Assembly: GCA_965116945.1 (NCBI GenBank)
Contig: OZ220734.1
Span: 2,790,001 to 2,854,000 of the forward strand
DNA from: Plut-88900 sp965116945
GTDB lineage: Bacteria > Chloroflexota > Dehalococcoidia > Plut-88900
Direction: 5' to 3'
Length of the DNA: 64,000 nt
The translations under genes and the position numbers were made by a program. Every line of letters begins with the position of its first letter. Position 1 is the stretch's first letter. The notes under the pieces are model-generated. The model saw only the letters and a list, made by a program, of their open reading frames with translations. It did not search any database and was not told where the DNA came from. Shown here piece by piece: positions 1 to 8,013 of the stretch.

Positions 1-425
1 AACTCGTCCTCCGCGGTCCTCAGCAGCACCGGGTCGTTGATGATTCCACCCTTCTGGTTGCAGAGGATCACGTAGCGTGCCTTGTTAACCGGCAACTTGG
101 AATACACGTCCCTGGTAATCACCCTGTCCACGAACGCCGCCGCATCCGGACCCTTGACCTGGATCTGCCTCTCCACCGCCACGTCCCACATCGTCACGTG
201 TTGGGTGATGTACTCGTACTCCTTCATCAACCCACCATCTTCGGGCTTAACGTACGCCCGAGGGTGGTACGTGTGGTTGTACGTTGCGAACGCCCAGGCG
301 CCCGCCTTAACTGCCAGATGCCAATATGGACCTTTGCGCAGACGCGTGGTTATCTTTACCTTCGCATCCACGTCGCCGCTCTGCCTCATGTTCAGTGGCA
401 AGGAACGCTTTTTCAATCGCAGCAT
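1..425 (-). CDS. DmdA/GcvT-like folate-dependent demethylase, N-terminal part (runs off window)
   Basis: Only the first ~141 codons lie in the window; the 3' end is beyond base 1. The translation contains YWHLAVKAGAWAFATYNH, then VTMWDVAVERQIQVKGPDAA, then GGIINDPVLL, the order seen at the N-terminus of glycine-cleavage T-protein relatives and closest in feel to DMSP demethylase DmdA. This family moves a one-carbon unit from a methylated substrate to tetrahydrofolate. The start at 425 is chosen because GGGAGGA lies 8 nt upstream; an ATG 12 codons later is possible. It follows the amidohydrolase at 486-1652 on the same strand, so the two may be co-transcribed. Substrate cannot be decided from this fragment; sarcosine or a methoxylated compound are alternatives. 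Confidence 0.75.
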   Translation of the reverse strand, partial: MLRLKKRSLPLNMRQSGDVDAKVKITTRLRKGPYWHLAVKAGAWAFATYNHTYHPRAYVKPEDGGLMKEYEYITQHVTMWDVAVERQIQVKGPDAAAFVDRVITRDVYSKLPVNKARYVILCNQKGGIINDPVLLRTAEDE

Positions 426-485
426 TGAACCAGTCCTCCCGACCCAGTGGGCCGAATATTTGCCACGCCCAGGGGGCGTTCACCC

Positions 486-1652
486 TTAGTTCAGGAACCC
501 GTAGAGTTTCCCGGCATTTTCGTAGACCAGCTTATGTCTAATCTCTGCGTCCAGCTTGCCTAAATTACGTTCTATCGTCTCCCTGGAGTCGGGCCACACG
601 CTGTCAGGATGCGGGTAGTCCGACCCCCAGAGCACATTCTCTGTGCCCACCGTTTCAATTACGTCTGCTGAAAGGGGCTCGTCTTGGAAGGTTGAGTAAC
701 CATGCCTGTTCCAGAGTTCGCTCGGCACCGTGCTCAGGCCCAGTGGAAAGAGTCTGTCTTCATATTCCACGTCAATGCGATGCAAAACGTAAGGAAGCCA
801 TCCAATCCCGCACTCTCCCAGCACAAACTTGAAGTTGGGGTACTTATCACATGCCCCGGACAACAGTACACTCGCCATGAATTCCGGCCCCGAGAGCTGG
901 AAAAGCGTGTACATCAGCCCCAGTGATATCAGCTCGTGCCGTTCATCTGCTCCCGACTCCGGTTGTCTGTAGTTCAGCCCGACTGTATGGAATGAGATCG
1001 GCATGTTGCATTCACCTGCAGTCTCCCACAACTCATTCCACTCATCCTGGTATATCGGCGACGATGCGCTGGACACGTTCATCTCAGCGCCCTTCAACCC
1101 GAGTTCCGCGGCCCTCCTGAGCTGCGCCGAAGCTGCCGACGGGCTGTGGCTCGATATGCAAGCCAGCGCTGCCAGTCTTTCCGGACTAGCCTTGCAAAAA
1201 TCCGCTGCCCATTCATTGTATATGTCGTATACGCACGTCAGGGCCTCGGGGCCCGAGAGTCCTCCACCTGCATCGGAGAACCCCGTCGACACCCCTAGAA
1301 TGCCGTATATCACCTCCGCCTCGATTCCGTCGGCATCCTGGTCCTTTAGACGCAGTTCTGGCGTGCTGGGATGAAACCGTCCCGCATCCGCGTCGGAGAA
1401 GAATCCCATCTCTTCCATCCGGTCCAGCCGCTTGGACTGACCGGGCTGGTACTTGTCATACGAGCCTGTCAGCGCCCCCGCCGCCACATACCCAAAGATC
1501 GTTCCCTGAGCCTCCCACCTCTTCCCGTGTTCAGTCTCCACCACCCTGGGCATCTGTGACTTAAGGGCATCCGGGGCATTCGACACGAATAAGTCCTCGG
1601 GCAACCAAACCAAATCCATGTGCGTATCCGCAGAAATTACCTTCTCTGCCAT
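486..1652 (-). CDS. amidohydrolase 2 (ACMSD-like) family metal-dependent hydrolase
   Basis: About 388 aa, TIM-barrel metal hydrolase of the amidohydrolase-2 family, whose members hydrolyse or decarboxylate small cyclic or aromatic acids in the cytoplasm. The N-terminal metal motif is ADTHMD; further along are FHTVG, GECGIGWLPY and the C-terminal GSDYPHPDSVWP, which carries the conserved Asp. The open frame extends upstream, but the start at 1652 (MAEKVISADTH) has AGGAAGG 7 nt ahead and puts the metal motif close to the N-terminus as usual. The neighbour 60 bp downstream is the DmdA/GcvT-like gene, and two more catabolic genes lie upstream on the same strand. The exact substrate is unknown. 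Confidence 0.85.
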   Translation of the reverse strand: MAEKVISADTHMDLVWLPEDLFVSNAPDALKSQMPRVVETEHGKRWEAQGTIFGYVAAGALTGSYDKYQPGQSKRLDRMEEMGFFSDADAGRFHPSTPELRLKDQDADGIEAEVIYGILGVSTGFSDAGGGLSGPEALTCVYDIYNEWAADFCKASPERLAALACISSHSPSAASAQLRRAAELGLKGAEMNVSSASSPIYQDEWNELWETAGECNMPISFHTVGLNYRQPESGADERHELISLGLMYTLFQLSGPEFMASVLLSGACDKYPNFKFVLGECGIGWLPYVLHRIDVEYEDRLFPLGLSTVPSELWNRHGYSTFQDEPLSADVIETVGTENVLWGSDYPHPDSVWPDSRETIERNLGKLDAEIRHKLVYENAGKLYGFLN

Positions 1653-1825
1653 CACCGGACCTTCCTCTCTTTCAGAGGTCATATATCCCAAGACCCGGGG
1701 CCGTTTTTCCGCGCCCCTCACCGTAAACCGGCATATTGTATTCCCAACGCGTAGCAATGCAAATACCTTTTCCAATCGATGTCATTTTTTTCTTCTTTCA
1801 TGCCTTGCTAACGCTCCTCCCAGTG

Positions 1826-1945
1826 TCATCCCGATGCCCCGCGAGGAATCTGGGGTGGGGTATTCCGCTCGCCCTGAGCGGAGTCGAAGGGTCTCAAGAG
1901 CGGAATGCGTGGGGAGCCCCGCTGTCAGCACGCGGTTACGCAAAG
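1826..1945. repeat. dispersed mosaic repeat with hairpin (1653-1983 intergenic)
   Basis: The 331-bp gap holds no gene. It contains the recurrent block CCCCGCGAGGAATCTGGGGT, then a hairpin with arms ATTCCGCTC (1862-1870) and GAGCGGAAT (1898-1906) around a conserved loop GCCCTGAGC..GTCGAAGGG, then a TTACGCAAAG tail. The same modules recur throughout the window in different combinations. Confidence 0.8.
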
Positions 1946-1983
1946 AAATCTGCAGAAAAAAGGGTCAGGGTGAAATACTACCC

Positions 1984-2460
1984 TCACACCACCGACGCGC
2001 CGGATGGCATCGTTTCACGTTCGATCAACTCCAGCATGTTCCCGTCCGGGTCGTACATGTAACACACCTTCTGCGCCCACGGGTACACTGCCTCCGGCCG
2101 TAGCGCCGGCGGGTTCACAAACTCAATCCCTCGCCCCGACAATTCTTCATACAATGCATCCAGATCGTCCACGATAAACGCCAGATGGGCCGTACCCACC
2201 CTGTTCCTCGGCGGTATCTCCCAGGGCAGCACTCCCGGCTCCAGGAAATGCACCAGCTCGACGGCATGCCTCACATCCCCACACCCCAGGTAAACCACGT
2301 GCACCCTGGCCCCCTCAATGCCCGTCAACTGGTTCACCATGTCCCCTTCCATCACCGAGCTCCGCTCCTCCTCCAGCCCCAGGACCTCCTTGTAAAAGGC
2401 CAACGACCTCTCCATATCCGAAACCACAAACCCCGTATGATTCATCCATTCAACTTTCAT
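1984..2460 (-). CDS. VOC-superfamily (glyoxalase/dioxygenase fold) protein
   Basis: 158 aa, one vicinal-oxygen-chelate unit. The N-terminus MNHTGFVVSDMERSLAFYKE is the classic first beta-alpha module with a metal-binding His; the C-terminal module ends YMYDPDGNMLELIER with the conserved metal Glu. VOC proteins are metal enzymes (glyoxalases, epimerases, dioxygenases) or antibiotic-binding proteins, usually dimeric and cytosolic. AAGGAG lies 9 nt before the ATG at 2460. It sits between two amidohydrolases on the same strand, suggesting one catabolic unit, perhaps a ring-opening, epimerase or glyoxalase step. No specific reaction can be read from the sequence. Confidence 0.85.
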   Translation of the reverse strand: MKVEWMNHTGFVVSDMERSLAFYKEVLGLEEERSSVMEGDMVNQLTGIEGARVHVVYLGCGDVRHAVELVHFLEPGVLPWEIPPRNRVGTAHLAFIVDDLDALYEELSGRGIEFVNPPALRPEAVYPWAQKVCYMYDPDGNMLELIERETMPSGASVV

Positions 2461-2525
2461 CTGCTCTTCTCCTTACAGTTCCCCACTCCCGTAGAGATGA
2501 CCTGTGGGTCGCCCTTCTTGGCCAA

Positions 2526-3416
2526 TCATCCCACCCCCAACACCCGACCTGCATTCCCCCCCATTATCATCTCGACATCCCCGTCCGTAATGTCGACTCC
2601 ATAGTTCCTGCCCAACCGCGGCAGGTCCTGGCACAACTCCACGTAAGCCTTAAGCGACATTACTTTCCTTATGCCCGGAAAATCACTTGCCCACATCACC
2701 CTCTCCGCCCCCAGGGTCTTCACCATCCTCCCGATTGCCCGTACCGTCCCCTCTGGATCCGACTTGAAATTCGCCTGCCATTCGCTGATTTCCGGGTACA
2801 TATTCGGGTGTGCCTTGGCCACCGTAATGCAGTCCTCCCACCAGTCACCCCCGGCGTGGCCCAGGATCATATTGACCCCCGGGAAGTCTGCAGCCACACT
2901 GTCAAATTCCAGCGGATGCGCCGACTTCCCGTACAGCAACGGATGAAATCCGGGTCCCGTGTGAAACAGCACGGGAAGCCCATGCGCAGCGCAGATCTCA
3001 TACAACTCGTAGCAAGAAGGGTCACCGGGATAGTACCCGGTAGTAGGGTGCAGCTTGATCCCCGATACCTTCCCCGCCTTCACCGCAGCCTCAAACTTAT
3101 CCGCCGACCCCGGCCTCTGTGGATCTATCCCGTAGAACGCAATCAACCTCTCCGGGTGCAGGTCTCGCGCCTGCGATAGCATCTCGTTCTCTTCCTCAAT
3201 CGAAACGCTGGGCTCTCCAAACCTCTTCGCGAAGTCGGCCACGATAATCACGCTCACATCCACCGACGCCCCATCCATCTCCTCCACGATCTCCCTTGCC
3301 GCCCGGCTCCAGTCAAAGTCCGACGGCTCAGACCCCTCCCACCGCGGGTCCCCCGCAAACGTCTCCGGATGCCTCTGGTCCGCCGACCACATATGCCGGT
3401 GCACATCAATAATCAT
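2526..3416 (-). CDS. amidohydrolase 2 family metal-dependent hydrolase
   Basis: 296 aa, a second amidohydrolase-2 enzyme, clearly divergent from the one at 486-1652. The N-terminal metal motif is IIDVHRHMW; later come GIKLHPTTGYYPGD, PVLFHTGPGFHP and ILGHAGGDWW with metal/substrate His residues, and WASDFPG with the conserved Asp near the end. This layout matches TIM-barrel hydrolases and decarboxylases acting on small carboxylates or lactones. AGGAG lies 6 nt before the ATG at 3416. It lies 65 bp upstream of the VOC gene, and the same-strand run 5079 to 1 looks like a catabolic cluster, although repeats interrupt it twice. Substrate unknown. Confidence 0.85.
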   Translation of the reverse strand: MIIDVHRHMWSADQRHPETFAGDPRWEGSEPSDFDWSRAAREIVEEMDGASVDVSVIIVADFAKRFGEPSVSIEEENEMLSQARDLHPERLIAFYGIDPQRPGSADKFEAAVKAGKVSGIKLHPTTGYYPGDPSCYELYEICAAHGLPVLFHTGPGFHPLLYGKSAHPLEFDSVAADFPGVNMILGHAGGDWWEDCITVAKAHPNMYPEISEWQANFKSDPEGTVRAIGRMVKTLGAERVMWASDFPGIRKVMSLKAYVELCQDLPRLGRNYGVDITDGDVEMIMGGNAGRVLGVG

Positions 3417-3426
3417 CTTTGTCTCC

Positions 3427-3515
3427 TGTCATCCCGATGCCCCGCGAGGGGTCTGGGGAGGGGTTCTGTCCCCTCTCCCTTGAGGGGAGAGGGCTAGGGT
3501 GAGGGCGAAAAGACT
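3427..3515. repeat. dispersed mosaic repeat
   Basis: A copy of the CCCCGCGAGGGGTCTGGGGA module is followed by CCCTCTCCCTTGAGGGGAGA, itself an inverted repeat, and AGGGTGAGGGCG. The same pieces recur at 13.9-14.2 kb, 20.8 kb and 62.4 kb. No coding potential is evident in 3417-3573. Confidence 0.7.
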
Positions 3516-3573
3516 GTTAGCTAGTCGCATTTTGCTTTAGCGATAAGCTGCTCGTAGTGAACTGAACAAGACC

Positions 3574-5079
3574 TCACCCCAATATCCCATCGATCGCAGC
3601 CTCCAACTTAATCGCCGCCTCCCCCAACCTCCCCTCCCTTTCCTCCACCGACCCCTCATCCACCTTTAGCCGCTCCTCATACTCCGCCATCCGACGCCTG
3701 CACTCCTCGGGCGCCGGCCCCCCGTACAGCGTCCGACGCTCCACAAACACCATCGGGTCCAGCGCCCTGGCCAGAGTCTCCTTGCTCAACCCAACCTTCT
3801 CACCCATATATTCCACCGACGCCTCATCCACCAGGTCGGGCGTCACCTCCCGGGGCCGGATTCCCCGCGCCTCCGTAAACCGCACCAAAATACCTACAAT
3901 CTGGTGCGCCGTCCTCCACGGAAGTCCTTTCTCACGCACCAGTGCACCTGCTACATCCGTCGCTTGTGCCCAATGTGCTCCGGCCATCTCCCTCATCCTG
4001 TCCCTCTTCACCTCCAGCGCAGGCATCAACTCAATGAACCATCCCAGGTTTCGGATCGCCATGTCGAAGGACCGGAACAGCGCTTCGTCCATATACCGAA
4101 GGTCCATTGTCGGGTCCCCGCTCGCCGCCTTCTGCACCGCGAACGACGCAACCAGCCCGCCCATCGCATCCCCCACCGCCCCCCGCACGTACTCCAGGCT
4201 GTCCGGGTTCTTCTTCTGCATCATTATGCTGCTAGTTCCACAAAATCGGTCCGGGACATCTATGTACCCCGCCTCAGATGTAAACCAAAAGTTTAAGTCC
4301 GACGCCCACCTGGACAAATTCAAATGCACCGACGCCACTGCCATGAAACTGTCCAACGGCGTATCCTCATTCAAGATCGCATCGTAAGTGTTCGGCAGCA
4401 CTCCATCGAAACCCATCAGTTCCGCCGTCCGATGCCTGTTCAGCGGAAAGTCCGACCCCGTCATGATCGCCGACCCCGCAGGGCTCTGATTCGCCCAGCT
4501 ATAGGAGAACACCGCCCTCCCAAAACACCTCTCCAGGCTTGAATTCCAGGCCAGGAGCTGATGCCCCAGCGTCGTGGGCTGCGCATGCTGGCTATGCGTA
4601 TAAGCCGGCATCACCGATTCAAAGTTATCTGCCGCAACCTGCAGGAATACTCCCCTGAGTCTGTTTATCTCCTTCATCAGCATCAGCAACGAGTCCCGTT
4701 GCCTGCACCGACGCCACACTGCATGCAAGTCCCCCGAACTCCGACCCAGGTGCATCCGCCCCCCCACCTCCTCCCCTAGCCGCCTGATCAGCAAATACTC
4801 CCCGGAATGCATCGCTCCACCCGCTTCCAGCCTCGATTCTACAATTCTGTCCGGCTCCGTCCCCCGAAGCACCCGTAGCATTGCTGCCACATCCTCCCTC
4901 GGGATCAGACTCTCCTCTGCCAGCATCACCAAGTGGGCCTTGTCGAACAGGTGATAGGGATAGAGCGCCGCCGCATCCTGCTCCTCCGCAAACGACGGCA
5001 AGCCTTCCAGCATCGGCTCCATCAAACGGATCCCCGCCGTCCTATACCCCTTGTACTCCTCCTGCTTCTGCTTCCTCAC
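3574..5079 (-). CDS. argininosuccinate lyase-like / fumarase-superfamily lyase
   Basis: About 501 aa in the aspartase/fumarase superfamily, which eliminates fumarate or an analogous leaving group. AYTHSQHAQPTTLGH matches the argininosuccinate-lyase catalytic His region, and GTSSIMMQKKNPD matches the superfamily signature with its catalytic Ser loop; the usual Pro of SxMPxKxN is Met here. No other arginine-biosynthesis gene is nearby and the neighbours are catabolic, so a role outside arginine synthesis (C-N or C-O lyase of a catabolic intermediate) is plausible. The GTG at 5079 is chosen because AGGAGG lies ~6 nt upstream and it keeps the segment YKGYRTAGIRL; an ATG 19 codons later lacks a good ribosome site. 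Confidence 0.75.
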   Translation of the reverse strand: MRKQKQEEYKGYRTAGIRLMEPMLEGLPSFAEEQDAAALYPYHLFDKAHLVMLAEESLIPREDVAAMLRVLRGTEPDRIVESRLEAGGAMHSGEYLLIRRLGEEVGGRMHLGRSSGDLHAVWRRCRQRDSLLMLMKEINRLRGVFLQVAADNFESVMPAYTHSQHAQPTTLGHQLLAWNSSLERCFGRAVFSYSWANQSPAGSAIMTGSDFPLNRHRTAELMGFDGVLPNTYDAILNEDTPLDSFMAVASVHLNLSRWASDLNFWFTSEAGYIDVPDRFCGTSSIMMQKKNPDSLEYVRGAVGDAMGGLVASFAVQKAASGDPTMDLRYMDEALFRSFDMAIRNLGWFIELMPALEVKRDRMREMAGAHWAQATDVAGALVREKGLPWRTAHQIVGILVRFTEARGIRPREVTPDLVDEASVEYMGEKVGLSKETLARALDPMVFVERRTLYGGPAPEECRRRMAEYEERLKVDEGSVEEREGRLGEAAIKLEAAIDGILG

Positions 5080-5149
5080 TCCCCTCCTCCTTTCCCTGAC
5101 CTTTGTGGATTGCGACACTCCCAATGCCCTACATTCTACCCCCTCCTTA

Positions 5150-5365
5150 TTCTCATTCCGATTCCCCGCGAGCAATCTGGGGTGGGGCGTTCCGCTCGCC
5201 CTGAGCAGGGTCGAAGGGTCTCTAGAGCGGAATGGGAGGGGAGTCCCACTCCCCTAACCCGCAGTTACGCAAAGGTCCCTGAACTGGAGAGGGGAAGGGA
5301 TATCCCTCCCCTGTCCCGGGGCCGCTCGTGCTGAGGCTCTCGAAGTATGAGCGGGGGGAGGCCCA
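5150..5365. repeat. composite dispersed repeat (5080-5476 intergenic)
   Basis: The gap between the divergent lyase and acyl-CoA ligase is built of repeat modules: CCCCGCGAGCAATCTGGGGT, a hairpin with arms TTCCGCTC (5190-5197) and GAGCGGAA (5225-5232), GTTACGCAAAGGTCCCTGAA, and a CGCTCGTGCTGAGGCTCTCG...ATGAGCGG element. No gene or clear promoter is seen. Confidence 0.75.
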
Positions 5366-5476
5366 CGCTTGGCCACTACCTCCCCTCTTGCCTACCCCCA
5401 CCCCCGCTTGACTCCCTACCCCTACCCGACTACCTTTTCTCCCAAAGTACGCACCAACGAAACGGAGCCCGACACA

Positions 5477-7111
5477 ATGACCAGCAACCCCTCCATATTC
5501 ACCCAATACCTCGATCCCACCACCGCCAACCATCAGCCCCTCACCCCCCTCACCTTCCTCGAATGGTCGGAAACCGCCTACCCCCACAAAACCGCCGTGA
5601 TACACGGCGACGCCCAATACACCTACCTTGAATTCGCCCGTCGCTGCCGACTCCTCGCCTCCGCCCTGTCAAGGCGCGGAATCGGCCTCGGCGACACCGT
5701 AGCCATAATGGCCCCCAACACCCCCCCGATGCTAGAAGCCCATTTCGGTGTTCCCATGATTGGCGCTGTCCTCAACGGCATTAACATCCGGCTCGACGCC
5801 CCTGCCGTTGCATTCATCCTTCAACACGGCGAAGCCAAAGTCCTGATCACCGACAGGGAGTTCTCCCCCGTTATCAAAGAAGCTCTCTCCCAGCTTAAGC
5901 GCCCCATCACCGTCATCGACATCGACGACCCCCTCGCCCCTCCCAACGAACTCGTCGGTCAGACCGACTACGAGTCCCTCCTCGCAGAAGGCGACGAAAA
6001 CTTCAGACCTGATCAGATTGCCGATGAATGGCAGGCCATCGCCCTCAACTACACCTCCGGCACAACCGGCAACCCCAAGGGCGCCGTCTTCCACCACCGA
6101 GGCGCATTTCTGAACGCTATGGGCAACGCCATGATGTTTGGTATGAACAAGGACAGTGTTTACCTGTGGACCCTGCCTATGTTCCACTGCAACGGCTGGA
6201 CATATACGTGGGCCGTCACCGCCGTAGCAGGTACTCACGTCTGTCTCCGACGCATTGATCCCGCTGCCATATTCTCCCTCATTAAGGACCACCGCATCAC
6301 CCACATGTGCGGAGCTCCGGTCGTCCTCAGTATGCTCATCCACGCCCCTGAGGAAGCTAGGCAGAAGTGGGACCATACTGTCGAGATCGCGACCGGCGGT
6401 GCAGCCCCACCCAGCCCCGTGATAGCAGCCATGGAAGGCATGGGCTTCCGAGTCACCCACCTCTACGGCCTCACCGAGACCTACGGCCCGGCAAGCATAT
6501 GCGCATGGCAGGACGACTGGGTCTCGATGCCATCAGACGAAAAGGCTTCCATGCTCGCCCGACAAGGCGTCCGATACCCTACCCTCTCCTATCTCACCGT
6601 CGCCAACCCCGACACTCTTGCCCCCGTCCCCGAGGACGGCCGGACCATCGGTGAAATCATGATGCGAGGCAACACCGTCATGAAGGGTTACCTCAAGAAT
6701 CCTAACGCCACTGATGATGCCTTCGCCGGCGGCTGGTTCCACTCCGGAGACCTCGCCGTCGTTCACCCTGACCACTACATCGAAATTAAAGACCGCTCCA
6801 AGGACATCATCATATCCGGCGGCGAAAACATCTCCTCCCTGGAAGTCGAGGAGGTCCTATATCGCCACCCCAAGGTCATGGAGGCCGCCGTCGTCGCCAA
6901 ACACGACGAGAAATGGGGAGAGACACCCTGCGCCTTCGTCACCCCCCGCCCCGACACCCCGGACATCACCGAAGAAGAGCTCATCGCCTGGTGCCGTGAC
7001 AACCTCGCCCACTTCAAAGCCCCCCGCAAAGTCGTCCTCGGGCCCCTCCCCAAGACCTCCACCGGCAAAATCCAGAAATTCGCCCTCCGCGAACGCGCCA
7101 ACGCCCTGTAG
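5477..7111 (+). CDS. AMP-forming acyl-CoA synthetase (fatty-acyl/MMPA-CoA ligase type)
   Basis: 544 aa ANL-superfamily ligase that adenylates a carboxylic acid and transfers it to CoA. Visible motifs in order: P-loop-like LNYTSGTTGNPKG, MFHCNGWTYTW, LYGLTETYGP (A5), GWFHSGDLAVVHPDHYIEIK with the hinge Asp, DIIISGGENISSLEVE (A8), and the C-terminal KTSTGKIQK with the catalytic Lys. Length and motifs match medium/long-chain acyl-CoA synthetases and the DmdB methylmercaptopropionate-CoA ligases; substrate cannot be decided. The ATG at 5477 is chosen over one 36 codons upstream because it aligns with the family N-terminus and is preceded by CGGAG. It is divergent from the lyase cluster. Confidence 0.9.
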   Translation: MTSNPSIFTQYLDPTTANHQPLTPLTFLEWSETAYPHKTAVIHGDAQYTYLEFARRCRLLASALSRRGIGLGDTVAIMAPNTPPMLEAHFGVPMIGAVLNGINIRLDAPAVAFILQHGEAKVLITDREFSPVIKEALSQLKRPITVIDIDDPLAPPNELVGQTDYESLLAEGDENFRPDQIADEWQAIALNYTSGTTGNPKGAVFHHRGAFLNAMGNAMMFGMNKDSVYLWTLPMFHCNGWTYTWAVTAVAGTHVCLRRIDPAAIFSLIKDHRITHMCGAPVVLSMLIHAPEEARQKWDHTVEIATGGAAPPSPVIAAMEGMGFRVTHLYGLTETYGPASICAWQDDWVSMPSDEKASMLARQGVRYPTLSYLTVANPDTLAPVPEDGRTIGEIMMRGNTVMKGYLKNPNATDDAFAGGWFHSGDLAVVHPDHYIEIKDRSKDIIISGGENISSLEVEEVLYRHPKVMEAAVVAKHDEKWGETPCAFVTPRPDTPDITEEELIAWCRDNLAHFKAPRKVVLGPLPKTSTGKIQKFALRERANAL

Positions 7112-7182
7112 CAAAAACTCATTCCCATCCTAACTCCCAGCTGATATCACAAGTGCAACATCGTCCTTAGCATAAATACCGT

Positions 7183-7190
7183 GCTATCAT
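7183..7190 (+). promoter_or_regulatory. possible extended -10 for higBA (leaderless)
   Basis: GCTATCAT preceded by T at 7182 gives an extended -10 (TGnTATCAT). The higB GTG at 7197 lies only 6 nt after it, so the transcript may be leaderless. No -35 is evident. Confidence 0.35.
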
Positions 7191-7196
7191 GTTACG

Positions 7197-7490
7197 GTGA
7201 TTATCTCCTTTAGGGATAAAGGCACCGAAGACCTTTTCAACGGGAGAAACACCCAAATAGCGCGTCGAATCTATCCATCTACAATTTGGCGTGTGGCTCA
7301 GCGAAAGCTGGATCAGCTTGATTCCGCCACAGTCCTAACGGACCTCTTCAGCCCTCCCGGTAACAGGCTAGAGCAACTGATTGGAGAGCGAATGGGGCAA
7401 CACAGCATTCGCATTAACCAACAGTATCGAATCTGCTTCATCTGGACCGACATTGGCCCCGAAGAGGTCGAGATAACAGATTATCATTGA
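7197..7490 (+). CDS. higB: HigB-type RelE-superfamily mRNA interferase toxin
   Basis: 97 aa, the usual size for HigB toxins, which cleave mRNA on the ribosome. It begins IISFRDKGTEDLFNG and ends with QHSIRINQQYRICFIW and VEITDYH, the hallmark C-terminal strands of the HigB/plasmid-maintenance killer family. The start is GTG at 7197 without a Shine-Dalgarno sequence. The antitoxin follows 13 bp downstream, the toxin-first order typical of higBA. It probably belongs to a mobile or addictive module; nothing nearby identifies the host element. Confidence 0.92.
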   Translation: MIISFRDKGTEDLFNGRNTQIARRIYPSTIWRVAQRKLDQLDSATVLTDLFSPPGNRLEQLIGERMGQHSIRINQQYRICFIWTDIGPEEVEITDYH

Positions 7491-7503
7491 AAAGGAGATA
7501 GAC

Positions 7504-7818
7504 ATGATGCGCATCCCCACCCACCGAGAACCCACCCATCCCGGCGAAATGCTCCTTCAGGAATTCCTGATTCCTCTTGGTATGACTCAGCGCAACCTCG
7601 CTGCAGCAATCCATGTCCCTTTCCAGCGTGTCAACGAAGTCGTTCGAGGAAAGCGCGGCGTCACCCCCAGCACAGCTTTGCGGCTATCCAAGTTCTTCGG
7701 CACATCCCCCGACTTCTGGATGAACCTCCAACTCCGCTGGGACCTCTACCATGCCCGTCGCGAGGAAGCCGACCAAATCGACAGCATCCACCCCCGTGAA
7801 CCGGTAAGGTCCCTCTAG
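7504..7818 (+). CDS. higA: HigA-type XRE-family antitoxin
   Basis: 104 aa. HPGEMLLQEFLIPLGMTQ followed by LAAAIHVPFQRVNEVVRGKR is the helix-turn-helix of the HigA/VapI addiction-module antidote family, and FFGTSPDFWMNLQLRWDL is the conserved family tail. It neutralises HigB and represses the operon. AAGGAG lies 6 nt before the first of two consecutive ATG codons. The translated pair has a more balanced base composition than the flanking C-rich genes, consistent with acquisition by transfer, though that is only an impression by eye. Confidence 0.92.
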   Translation: MMRIPTHREPTHPGEMLLQEFLIPLGMTQRNLAAAIHVPFQRVNEVVRGKRGVTPSTALRLSKFFGTSPDFWMNLQLRWDLYHARREEADQIDSIHPREPVRSL

Positions 7819-8013
7819 CAAGCTCCCCCCCACCCCCCACCGAAAATTTGACCCCACCCCAACCCCACGGGGTATTATTGTAGAGATTCCGTTTTTCCGT
7901 CTCGTATCCTGCTTAAACTCATGCGGGACACTGAGTGATCGAGTTGCTAAGGTCGAGGCTGGGACTCACTTCTTTCGCCTAGCTTCTCCTAATTGAAGTC
8001 GTCGGGGGGGAAA

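Noticed and set aside
82..489. 135-aa plus-strand open frame
   Set aside because: Antisense to the DmdA/GcvT-like fragment, whose reading frame has clear family motifs and a ribosome site.
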